The position numbers and the translations under genes were made by a program. This document shows positions 9,072 to 16,576 of a DNA stretch of 42,152 nucleotides, in pieces. This DNA is from Marinilactibacillus psychrotolerans (lineage in GTDB: Bacteria > Bacillota > Bacilli > Lactobacillales > Carnobacteriaceae_A), in the NCBI RefSeq assembly GCF_900101525.1, contig NZ_FMZD01000019.1, positions 1-42,152 on the forward strand. Reading direction: 5' to 3'. Position 1 is the stretch's first letter. The number at the start of each line of letters is the position of its first letter. Under the pieces are notes generated by a model. That model was not told the origin of the DNA. It did no database searches and saw only the letters and a program-made list of their open reading frames with translations.

Positions 9072-9920
9072 CTATACAGTGATTTTATTTTTGAGTAAAT
9101 ATCGACTAATTAGAATAGAGGATACACCAACTATAAAAGCAAAAATACTCATTAAAATAATCAATTCGGAATTAAACAAAATAAAATTATTTTTAAAAAT
9201 TACCAAGATTAAATTTGGAGAAACTACAAACCCGAAACAGATAGTGGCATAAAGGATGCCGAGAAGAAGTCCTTTGATATGGTAGCTTCTTTCTAATAAG
9301 ATAATTGTAAATAATACTAAAATTGAAACGAGACCTAGACCATATGCACCTAAAAACACTTCTAAAATGTTGGGAAGGAGTATTGGGAAAATAGTTCCTC
9401 TGCTAATAACTTCAGATATAGTCATAGCATTGAAAAACCCTGCTGGTATTAAGTTGGGTAATATAAGACTCCCGATCCATAAAGAAAAGATCTGTAAAGA
9501 GAGTAAACTGAAAATGCCTATGAAAACCATAAGTAGTTTAGCAAAATAGATATGCATCCTAGATATTGGCAACATCAATAACCGATAGATAAAAGTATTT
9601 TTCCCTAGCCATTCCCGATACCAGATAAAGATTGAAAAGAATAAAAAACCAATAATCCCTAATGCTATTGGCCCTTGAATCCAAAGCGATCCAGTAATGC
9701 TTTCCAATGAAAACGACCCATAGAATTCTATATATTGCGAGACATTTAATGACTCTGATTTCATGATATCATTTGCGTTTTTAACATAAGCAAGTGGGCC
9801 AATAATGTACCCAGCCAAATTAGTTAAGATTAGAATGGTCATAATACTGAACAGGAATTTGTACATCCGTTCAAATTCAAAGTTCACTAATCTAATAAAA
9901 TGTTTTAATTGATTTTTCAT
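9072..9920 (-). CDS. ABC transporter membrane subunit (ABC-2 type)
   Basis: A 282-aa protein with about six hydrophobic segments (roughly residues 22-46, 60-83, 103-135, 162-188, 213-238 and 250-272) and no enzyme motifs. Starts at ATG, overlapping the ATPase stop by ATGA, which indicates a two-gene transporter unit. The arrangement with a YtrA-like GntR regulator matches Firmicute exporters linked to cell-envelope stress or peptide antibiotics, but the substrate cannot be read from the sequence. A single permease gene next to one ATPase suggests homodimers of each. Confidence 0.75.
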   Translation of the reverse strand: MKNQLKHFIRLVNFEFERMYKFLFSIMTILILTNLAGYIIGPLAYVKNANDIMKSESLNVSQYIEFYGSFSLESITGSLWIQGPIALGIIGFLFFSIFIWYREWLGKNTFIYRLLMLPISRMHIYFAKLLMVFIGIFSLLSLQIFSLWIGSLILPNLIPAGFFNAMTISEVISRGTIFPILLPNILEVFLGAYGLGLVSILVLFTIILLERSYHIKGLLLGILYATICFGFVVSPNLILVIFKNNFILFNSELIILMSIFAFIVGVSSILISRYLLKNKITV

Positions 9921-10606
9921 ACGTTGAAAGCCTCCCTCATGACATCTACTACAGACATGCCTTCTTTTTCTCTCATTTCTTCAGCATAAAATTCTTTTAT
10001 AATCAAACCATCGTCAAGTAAAACTACTTTGTCGATTAAGTGTTCAATGTCAGCAATTTCATGCGTGGTAATCAGCACACCTCGGTCTTCTACCAACCGA
10101 CTGCTGAAGACTTCTGCGATTTGTTCTCTAGTAAAAATATCAATTCCCGAAAATGGTTCATCCATTAATATATAGTCTACATCCAAAGATAGACCAACGA
10201 GTAAATTAACTTTTGCCTGATTTCCCTTTGATAGATCTTGTATTTTGTCCGTTGTTTTTAAACGAAAGAAACGAATCAAATCTTTTGCTCGCTTATCGTT
10301 CCAAGCAGAATAATAATCTTTCATGAAATCAATTGCCTCTTGTACAGTCATACCTGGCAGCATAATAGAAGCATCTGGGATAAAAGTGATTTTGTTATAT
10401 AGCTCAGGTGATTGAGCTTGCCCATCTACTAAGATTTTGCCTTTTTTAATGGGGGTTAAATTCATAATGGAGTTCAATATAGTTGTTTTACCAACTCCGT
10501 TAATTCCGATTAAACAGGTAATATCTCCTTTATCAGCAGTGAAGGAAACCCCTCTTAATACTTTTTTTCTTCCAAAATCTTTATGAATATCTATAACTTC
10601 TAACAT
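9917..10606 (-). CDS. ABC transporter ATP-binding protein, YtrB/BcrA-like
   Basis: A 229-aa ATPase. Walker A is GINGVGKTT (about 34-42), the signature is LSKGNQAKVNLL, and Walker B is DYILMDEPFSGID; the switch histidine follows in VLITTHEIADIEHL. The LSKG signature, in place of LSGG, is typical of the bacitracin/gliding/YtrB type of exporters. ATG follows ggagg with 7 bases between. It begins three bases after the gntR stop, so regulator and transporter are cotranscribed, and it powers the adjacent ABC-2 membrane protein. Confidence 0.9.
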   Translation of the reverse strand: MLEVIDIHKDFGRKKVLRGVSFTADKGDITCLIGINGVGKTTILNSIMNLTPIKKGKILVDGQAQSPELYNKITFIPDASIMLPGMTVQEAIDFMKDYYSAWNDKRAKDLIRFFRLKTTDKIQDLSKGNQAKVNLLVGLSLDVDYILMDEPFSGIDIFTREQIAEVFSSRLVEDRGVLITTHEIADIEHLIDKVVLLDDGLIIKEFYAEEMREKEGMSVVDVMREAFNV

Positions 10607-10609
10607 TTT

Positions 10610-10987
10610 TTAACCTCCAACTTTAGTATGATCCATTTCAGTTTTGATTAATTCTGTTACTTCCTCTATAGAGATATCTACAGTGCGAATAGCACTGACG
10701 AAGTCTTTAACAGCCTGATTTACCCATGCTTGTTTTAGCTGCCTTATGATATTTGGATCTTCAGTTATTTTACTAGGTCTATTGGGTTCAGTATGAATCA
10801 ATTTCTCTACCTCCATTTCACTGTATGCACGTTGTACGGTGTTGGGATTTATCTTTAAATCATTAGCCAACTGTCTTCGAGAAGGGATTTCTTCTCCAGG
10901 CTCTAAGTGTCCAGCTACAATTTCTTTTTTTAGAAAATGCATTACTTGTAAGTAAATAGGGTCACGTTTATTTAAAATCAAATCCAT
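10610..10987 (-). CDS. GntR-family regulator, YtrA subfamily
   Basis: A 125-aa protein with an N-terminal winged helix: DPIYLQVMHFLKKEIVAGHL, then GEEIPSRRQLANDL and INPNTVQRAYSEME, followed by only about 50 residues, the short effector tail characteristic of YtrA-type regulators. The open frame extends to 11032, but ATG 10987 has an aaggag site at the right distance and gives the normal N-terminus. It is first in its operon with the ABC genes. Two sets of inverted repeats lie at its promoter, so autoregulation is likely. The inducer is unknown; YtrA relatives often respond to cell-wall-active compounds. Confidence 0.9.
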   Translation of the reverse strand: MDLILNKRDPIYLQVMHFLKKEIVAGHLEPGEEIPSRRQLANDLKINPNTVQRAYSEMEVEKLIHTEPNRPSKITEDPNIIRQLKQAWVNQAVKDFVSAIRTVDISIEEVTELIKTEMDHTKVGG

Positions 10988-11095
10988 ATGCAGTACTCCT
11001 TTCTGATAAGCTAAGTAACTTAAAATAATCAATTTCTTCTCTGAGGCTATTTTAAGAACTTATGATTCATTCACACTTCATCTGTATTAATTGAT

Positions 11096-11185
11096 TAATA
11101 CACCTTGGGCAAAGAATGCTAAGTGTATTAAGTTGGTGATACATTCGATAGGTGTATTATATAGTGCATACACTTAGTGAGTCAA
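11096..11185 (-). promoter_or_regulatory. promoter and paired operators of the GntR/ABC operon
   Basis: On the minus strand, TTGACT (11180-11185) and TATAAT (11156-11161) are separated by 18 bp. The promoter lies within inverted TACAC/GTGTA elements: gtgtat (11152-11157) with atacac (11168-11173), and a second pair in the leader, taatacac (11096-11103) with gtgtatta (11123-11130). The four arms also pair across sites (taatacacct with aggtgtatta; ctaagtgtat with atacacttag, 10 bp each). This is a typical layout for a repressor bound at two sites. The remaining bases 10988-11361 hold no gene that I can support. Confidence 0.7.
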
Positions 11186-11361
11186 CTGTTTATTATACTA
11201 TCTATTAGAATTTAGAAAAATTTAAAGAGTTAAAAATGGAAAAGAGTAGTGCTAACAATATGTGGATAATTGAAGTAAGTAGAAGTAAGTGTTATGGGTA
11301 CAGATTGATTGAGGGAGTAAAAAACATAAGCGTATAGGCGTTTGGTAGAATCTATAATTAG

Positions 11362-11405
11362 AAAAATCCTGTTATCTGTTTTTTTAAAAACAGATAACAG
11401 GATTT
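11362..11405 (-). terminator. terminator after the first MATE gene
   Basis: A long near-perfect inverted repeat (aatcctgttatctgttttt with its complement) about 12 bases past the stop of the minus-strand MATE gene, followed on that strand by a T-rich tract. Confidence 0.9.
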
Positions 11406-11416
11406 AGGGATAAGTC

Positions 11417-12790
11417 TTAACGGATTAAACCAGCTAATTTAGGTAACAGTTTTGGACGTTCTGTCCCGTCTAGACGACGTTTCAGGCTGTAGTAAGAGAA
11501 TGTTAATGGAACAAGTGCAGCTAACCAAGCCAGTGGGTTAGAAAGTGTAACACCTGCGAATCCTAAGGAATTTGAAAGCAGCAACGCAGCTCCAACTCTA
11601 GAGAATAACTCCATAATTCCTGCCATTGTAGGCGCAGTACTTTTCCCAAGTCCTTGAAGTGTATAACGATAGATAAATAACATAGCAAGCAAGAAATAGA
11701 ATGGCGCATTTGTTGCAAAGTACAAATGAGATAAGTCTAGAATTTCTGTATTTCCTGAGCCTACGAAAAGTGCAGCAAGCGGACGACCAAAGAATACTAA
11801 TACTAGACCGATAACAGCACTGTAAGTTAATACAACTTTTAATGTAGTGCGTACACCTTGCCATACACGCTCAATATTGCCAGCGCCGTAATTTTGAGCT
11901 GAGAAAGTAGCCATTGTGATACCAAAAGAAACCAGTGGTAAAGTAGCAATGCCATCTATTTTTTGAGCTGCAGTCGTTGCTGCAACAGCTTCAGGTCCTA
12001 AGCTATTTAACGTCATTTGGATAGCGATAGATCCAATTGCGATGATTGAGCTTTGGAATCCCATTGGGAATGCAATCGCGGAGTGCTCTTTTATTTGTTT
12101 AAATCCAGCTGCCCAGTCTTCTTTATGAATACGTAAAATAGGAACATTTTTCTTGATATATAGTAATCCGATTATACTAGACACAAATTGAGAAATAACA
12201 GTTGCTAAAGCTGCTCCAGCAACACCCATGTCAAATACTAGAATAAAGGCTAAGTCTAAAACGATATTCAAAATAGACGTAATGATTAAGAATACTAGCG
12301 GTGCACGGCTATTTCCAATAGAGCGTAAGATATTTGAGATCAAGTTGAACATTACAGCTGCTCCGATACCAGAGAACAATACAATCAGATAGCTGTATGC
12401 ATGTTCAAGCAATTCAGCAGGAGTATTCATGAATTCTAAAATTTGACGAGTGAAGATGACTGCTACAATAGTCAAAATTACACTCATAGTTCCAGAAATA
12501 ATAACACTAGCTGCTAAGTTCTGTCTGATTTTAGTTTCATCTTTTGTTCCGAAGCGTTGTGCTGTCAATACAGATAAACCTGCAGTCAATCCGATTGCTA
12601 GTCCTAAGATTAAACCGTTGATACTGCCAGTTGCCCCAACAGCTGCAAAAGCTTCGACACCGATGGTTTTACTAACGATGAAAGTGTCTGCCATTTGATA
12701 CATTTGTTGGAATAAATTTCCTAAGATAAGTGGGATAGAGAACATTACGATTAATTTAAGTGGGTTGCCTTTAGTCATGTCTTTGTACAA
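11417..12790 (-). CDS. MATE-family multidrug efflux transporter (1)
   Basis: A 457-aa membrane protein with two similar MatE halves and about 12 hydrophobic segments. Family features include PLILGNLFQQMYQMADTF near the N-terminus, LTAQRFGTKDE after the third helix, and AAQKIDG and FSAQNYGAG in the second half. MATE proteins export cationic drugs or metabolites using sodium or proton gradients. The start is TTG, chosen because ggagg lies 8 bases upstream, while the nearest in-frame ATG (12778) is too far from it. It is closely related along its length to the second MATE gene upstream, implying tandem duplication. The substrate is unknown. Confidence 0.93.
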   Translation of the reverse strand: MYKDMTKGNPLKLIVMFSIPLILGNLFQQMYQMADTFIVSKTIGVEAFAAVGATGSINGLILGLAIGLTAGLSVLTAQRFGTKDETKIRQNLAASVIISGTMSVILTIVAVIFTRQILEFMNTPAELLEHAYSYLIVLFSGIGAAVMFNLISNILRSIGNSRAPLVFLIITSILNIVLDLAFILVFDMGVAGAALATVISQFVSSIIGLLYIKKNVPILRIHKEDWAAGFKQIKEHSAIAFPMGFQSSIIAIGSIAIQMTLNSLGPEAVAATTAAQKIDGIATLPLVSFGITMATFSAQNYGAGNIERVWQGVRTTLKVVLTYSAVIGLVLVFFGRPLAALFVGSGNTEILDLSHLYFATNAPFYFLLAMLFIYRYTLQGLGKSTAPTMAGIMELFSRVGAALLLSNSLGFAGVTLSNPLAWLAALVPLTFSYYSLKRRLDGTERPKLLPKLAGLIR

Positions 12791-13179
12791 TATGATAACC
12801 TCCAGTTATGCTTGAGTCGTTTTCGAATAATTCATTATTTAGGTTGGCTTATGAATAAGTTCAGTAATAAATAAATGGTTAGCCAATGAGTGATTGATTT
12901 CTTTTTATAAAGCGTATCGAACAATATTTATTGTTAACACTTTTGACAAGTATAGGCACTTTTTAAAAGAATACAACCCCTTTTGAACTATTCTTTGTGA
13001 AAGGAATGTGAACGGGGTTGGATGCTGTTTCAGTTATGCGTTTTCATTGTTATTGCAGAGCCAAACGCTGATGTATATAGCTTTTTATGAAAATGCGACA
13101 AAAAAATGAACTGGAAATATTTAATAGAAATTATTTAATTTCACAAAGTTTTATGTAGTGAGATTGAAATAGGTCTATA
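12791..13179 (-). promoter_or_regulatory. leader of the first MATE gene with inverted repeats
   Basis: This 389-bp stretch has no gene that I can support. It holds several inverted repeats upstream of the TTG start: aacaata-tt-tattgtt at 12920-12935 (7-bp arms, operator-like), caacccc (12974-12980) with ggggttg (13014-13020) enclosing a smaller attcttt/aaaggaat hairpin, and gcgttttcat with atgaaaatgc at about 13038-13098. A TTGTCA-like -35 lies near the first palindrome. Whether these act as DNA operators or as RNA is not clear; I do not recognise a known riboswitch. Confidence 0.35.
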
Positions 13180-13216
13180 GAAAAAGTCATCTTCCATTTT
13201 AATAGGAAGATGACTG
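13180..13216 (-). terminator. terminator after the second MATE gene
   Basis: An 11-bp perfect stem (agtcatcttcc with ggaagatgact) and 9-base loop, followed on the minus strand by five T residues. It shows that the two MATE genes are separate transcription units. Confidence 0.9.
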
Positions 13217-13236
13217 TAGCTTTCTAACTGATTAAG

Positions 13237-14634
13237 TTATTTTACCTTTTGAGGCTTTAATTCAGGAGTAATGGCTTCGATTTCTTCTAAAACATTAGAC
13301 ACGCGTCCGGATAAACTTCGTCTCGTAGAATAATAAGCCAGGGCAAGCGGTATTAATGCAGCAATCCAAGCCAAAGGATTTGATAAAGCAGCTCCTAGAA
13401 ACCCGAAAGGTATAGAAAGTAAAGTTGCAGCACCTGCTCGCGCAACTAGTTCTCCGATACCTGCAACTGTAGGGGCCAAACTATTCCCTAAACCTTGAAG
13501 AGTATGACGGTAAATAAATAGTAAAGATAAAATAGCATATAAAGTTGAGTTCGTTAAAAAGAATTGTTGAATCATACTGATCACTTCAGCTGATGCACCT
13601 GCACCTACAAAAAGTAAAGCTAATTGTCTACCCCATATTAATAGAACAATGCCAATTATTATACTGTAAGATAAGCTTAATTTAATGGCTTGGTTTACAC
13701 CGTACCAGATTCGATTTAATTTACGTGCACCATAATTTTGCGCCGCGTACGTCGACATGGTGACACCGAAAGATTGCAGGGGCAACATAGCAACGGTATC
13801 GATTTTTTGAGCAGCTGTAAAAGCAGCAACAGCATTGGCGCCCAATTTATTTAAAGTAACGGTAATCGCAACAGCTCCAATTGCTATAATGGAATACTGA
13901 AACCCATAAGGTAAGCCAATTCTCAAATGCTCTTTGTATTCAGGCCAGTTAAAAGTCCAATCTTCTTTATGAATTCTAAGAAGTGGAACTTTTTTCCAAA
14001 TAAATATCAGACATAAAATACTGGAAACAATTTGAGAGATGACTGTAGCGACAGAAGCGCCTCTGATTCCCATATCAAAATAAAGAATAAGAACATAATC
14101 AAGGATGATATTTAAGATAGAAGTCAATATCAAGAAGTAGAGCGGAGTTTTGCTATCTCCCAATGCTCTCAATAGGTTTGCAAGTAAATTGAATAAGAGT
14201 GTAGCACCGATTCCCCAGAAAATCACATTCAAATAATTGTAAGCGTACTGGTAAGTTTCTTCAGGTGTCTGCATCAATGTCAAAATTTCTTCAGTAAAAG
14301 TAGTAGTCAACAAGGTCAGAATAATGGCAATTACAATACTAATAACCACACTAGCAGCCAAATTTTTTCTAAGGGCTTCCTCATCCTTTCTACCAAAACG
14401 CTGGGCAGTAATGACGGATAGGCCAGCCGTTAAACCAATCGCAAGCCCAATAATCAAGAATTGTAAACTGGTGGTTGAGCCAATAGCCGAAAAAGCTTCC
14501 ACTCCTACGGTCTGACTGACGATGTAAGAATCAGCCATATTATAAAACTGCTGGAATAGATTGCCGATCAACAAGGGGACAGTAAAGCTTAAAATCAGCT
14601 TCATCGGACTACCTGTTGTCATGTCTTTCTTCAT
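13237..14634 (-). CDS. MATE-family multidrug efflux transporter (2)
   Basis: A 465-aa paralogue of the neighbouring MATE gene, with the same landmarks: PLLIGNLFQQFYNMADSY, LTAGLSVITAQRFGRKDEE, LRIHKEDW in the mid-loop, AAQKIDT, and AAQNYGARK. About 12 membrane segments. ATG follows aggagg with a spacing of 10. The C-terminus is slightly longer and more charged than in copy 1. Each copy has its own leader and terminator, so they may be expressed under different conditions. The direct tandem arrangement and conserved mid-protein loop point to duplication followed by divergence. The substrate is not predictable. Confidence 0.93.
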   Translation of the reverse strand: MKKDMTTGSPMKLILSFTVPLLIGNLFQQFYNMADSYIVSQTVGVEAFSAIGSTTSLQFLIIGLAIGLTAGLSVITAQRFGRKDEEALRKNLAASVVISIVIAIILTLLTTTFTEEILTLMQTPEETYQYAYNYLNVIFWGIGATLLFNLLANLLRALGDSKTPLYFLILTSILNIILDYVLILYFDMGIRGASVATVISQIVSSILCLIFIWKKVPLLRIHKEDWTFNWPEYKEHLRIGLPYGFQYSIIAIGAVAITVTLNKLGANAVAAFTAAQKIDTVAMLPLQSFGVTMSTYAAQNYGARKLNRIWYGVNQAIKLSLSYSIIIGIVLLIWGRQLALLFVGAGASAEVISMIQQFFLTNSTLYAILSLLFIYRHTLQGLGNSLAPTVAGIGELVARAGAATLLSIPFGFLGAALSNPLAWIAALIPLALAYYSTRRSLSGRVSNVLEEIEAITPELKPQKVK

Positions 14635-14847
14635 TAAAGTAAATCCTCCTATTCTAAAAGATGAAAATAAGTTTTTAATAATATCAATTTATAATGAAGA
14701 TAAAATAAAGCATGTACCCAGTTATTATAGCTAGCTGAGAGATAAAAGCAATAGAGTTCTTATATTTTCATATTAAATAGAGAGGTCAATAGAACGTAGC
14801 TAAAAAACGTGAACAAAAAAAGACATAGATGACAGAAAAAGAAACTT

Positions 14848-14883
14848 TTTGATTGATTTTGATTGTATTGGATGGTATATTAT
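14848..14883 (+). promoter_or_regulatory. fru operon control region with three 10-bp direct repeats
   Basis: Three consecutive 10-bp units, tttgattgat (14848), tttgattgta (14858) and ttggatggta (14868), lie one helical turn apart, 26-55 bases before the fruR start. Such phased direct repeats fit a DeoR-family operator; FruR binding here is inferred. A TATATT -10 candidate (14876-14881) overlaps the third repeat, with no clear -35. Confidence 0.5.
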
Positions 14884-14902
14884 TAACTGAGAGGTGAAGT
14901 AA

Positions 14903-15652
14903 GTGCTTACAGAGGAGCGATACGCTTATATCATTAGACAGATCAACCAAAGGAATACGATTACCGTTCAAGAACTTGTTGATACTTTACACCATTCGGA
15001 ATCAACGATTCGTAGAGATTTAAGTCAGCTTGAAGCAAATGGTGAATTGGTTCGCATTCATGGTGGGGCAAAGAGAAAAGTGGCCATTTCTACTGAAGAT
15101 ACTATGGAAGAAAAAACGGTCAAAAACGTTCAAGACAAGCAATTAATTGCTAAAGCAGCCGCTGATATTGTTCAAGATCACGAAGTAATCTACTTAGATG
15201 CAGGAACGACAACATTTGAAATGATTCCTTATTTGAAAGATAAAGAGATCACTGTGGTAACAAATGGTGTTCCCCATGCATCTTTACTAACAGACTTGAA
15301 AATTGAAACAATTTTACTTGGTGGGAAAATCAAGCAAAATACAAAAGCAATTATAGGAACCTTAGCCCAGGAACAGATGGGAAATTATCGTTTCAGCCGT
15401 GCCTTTTTAGGAATGAACTCGATAGATAAAGAGATTGGATATACTACCCCTGATCTTGAAGAAGCTATTATGAAGAAAGTAGCAATCGCTCAGACAACGG
15501 AAGCATATGTTTTGACGGATCCATCTAAATTCGGAACAATCAGTTTTGTTAAAGTGAGTGATATTGAAGATTGTACGATTATTACCACTCAATTAACAGA
15601 AGAAAATAGGGCACTTGCAAACTTAACGCGAGTGATAGAGGAGAGAACTTAA
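14903..15652 (+). CDS. fruR: DeoR-family repressor of fructose operon
   Basis: A 249-aa DeoR regulator. The N-terminal helix-turn-helix (TVQELVDTLHHSESTIRRDL, about 21-40) is followed by the LVRIHGGAK hinge, then the sugar-phosphate-binding domain with YLDAGTTTFEM, VVTNGVPHA, LLGGKIKQNTKA and FLGMNSID. It starts at GTG preceded by gaggtga at 14891-14897. Its stop overlaps the fruK start by one base. In related bacteria the repressor is released by fructose-1-phosphate; here that follows from family and operon, not from residues I can assign. Confidence 0.93.
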   Translation: MLTEERYAYIIRQINQRNTITVQELVDTLHHSESTIRRDLSQLEANGELVRIHGGAKRKVAISTEDTMEEKTVKNVQDKQLIAKAAADIVQDHEVIYLDAGTTTFEMIPYLKDKEITVVTNGVPHASLLTDLKIETILLGGKIKQNTKAIIGTLAQEQMGNYRFSRAFLGMNSIDKEIGYTTPDLEEAIMKKVAIAQTTEAYVLTDPSKFGTISFVKVSDIEDCTIITTQLTEENRALANLTRVIEERT

Positions 15653-16575
15653 TGATTTACACAGTCACATTAAATCCATCGATTGATTATGTGGTTTATA
15701 TGGATAGTGAAGTAAAGACCGGAGCAGTAAACCGAATCCAGAAAGACCGTAAATTTCCTGGTGGAAAGGGAATCAATGTATCTAGAATATTATCTCAGTT
15801 AAATATAGAAAATAAAGCGCTTGGATTTATCGGTGGGTTTACAGGAAAGTTCATTGAAGATGCTTTAAAAAAAGAAAATATTCAAACTGAATTTGTTCAA
15901 GTAGAAGAAGATACACGGATAAATGTCAAAGTGAAAAGTAATAACGAAACAGAAATTAATGGTCTCGGACCTAATATTTCTCAAGAAAAAGCTAATGAAT
16001 TAATGAGTATTCTTTCTAATTTGACCAAAGAAGATGTGGTTATTTTATCAGGAAGTAAGTCAAAAGGACTAACAGAAAATTTTTATCAAGAAATTATTAA
16101 GAAATTGAAACAGACAGGAACGGAATTTGTAATTGACACTACGGGAAAAGAGCTGAAAGATGCGCTTTCTTCAAAACCATTACTGATCAAACCAAATAAC
16201 CATGAGTTAGAAGAATTATTTGATGTCAGTCTTGACACAGAAGAGGACTTGAAACGATATGGTAAAAAATTAGTTGAAGCTGGAGCGCAACATGTCATTA
16301 TATCAATGGCAGAAAAAGGGGCTATGCTATTTACTGAAAAAGGCGTGTATCACGGAAAAGCTCCTAAAGGCAATCTGAAAAACTCTGTAGGATCAGGAGA
16401 TTCGATGGTAGCTGGATTTACAGGTACGTTGAAACAAACTGGAGATTCTCTAGAAGCATTCAAATATGGTATTGCATCTGGAAGTGCAACGGCGTTTGAA
16501 GAAGACTTGGCAACAAAAGACAAAATAGAAGAACTGCTTTCACAAATAAAAATCGAAGTATTGGAGGAGAAGTAA
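15652..16575 (+). CDS. fruK: 1-phosphofructokinase
   Basis: Phosphorylates fructose-1-phosphate, the product of FruA, to fructose-1,6-bisphosphate. The 307-aa PfkB-family protein has TLNPSIDYVVY, the substrate loop FPGGKGINVSRIL (about 35-47) and the ATP/anion-hole motif NSVGSGDSMVAGF with catalytic Asp250. The ATG shares its first base with the fruR stop, with a gaggagag ribosome site upstream. It lies between fruR and fruA, which favours 1-phosphofructokinase over tagatose-6-phosphate kinase within the family. Confidence 0.95.
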   Translation: MIYTVTLNPSIDYVVYMDSEVKTGAVNRIQKDRKFPGGKGINVSRILSQLNIENKALGFIGGFTGKFIEDALKKENIQTEFVQVEEDTRINVKVKSNNETEINGLGPNISQEKANELMSILSNLTKEDVVILSGSKSKGLTENFYQEIIKKLKQTGTEFVIDTTGKELKDALSSKPLLIKPNNHELEELFDVSLDTEEDLKRYGKKLVEAGAQHVIISMAEKGAMLFTEKGVYHGKAPKGNLKNSVGSGDSMVAGFTGTLKQTGDSLEAFKYGIASGSATAFEEDLATKDKIEELLSQIKIEVLEEK

Positions 16576-16576
16576 A

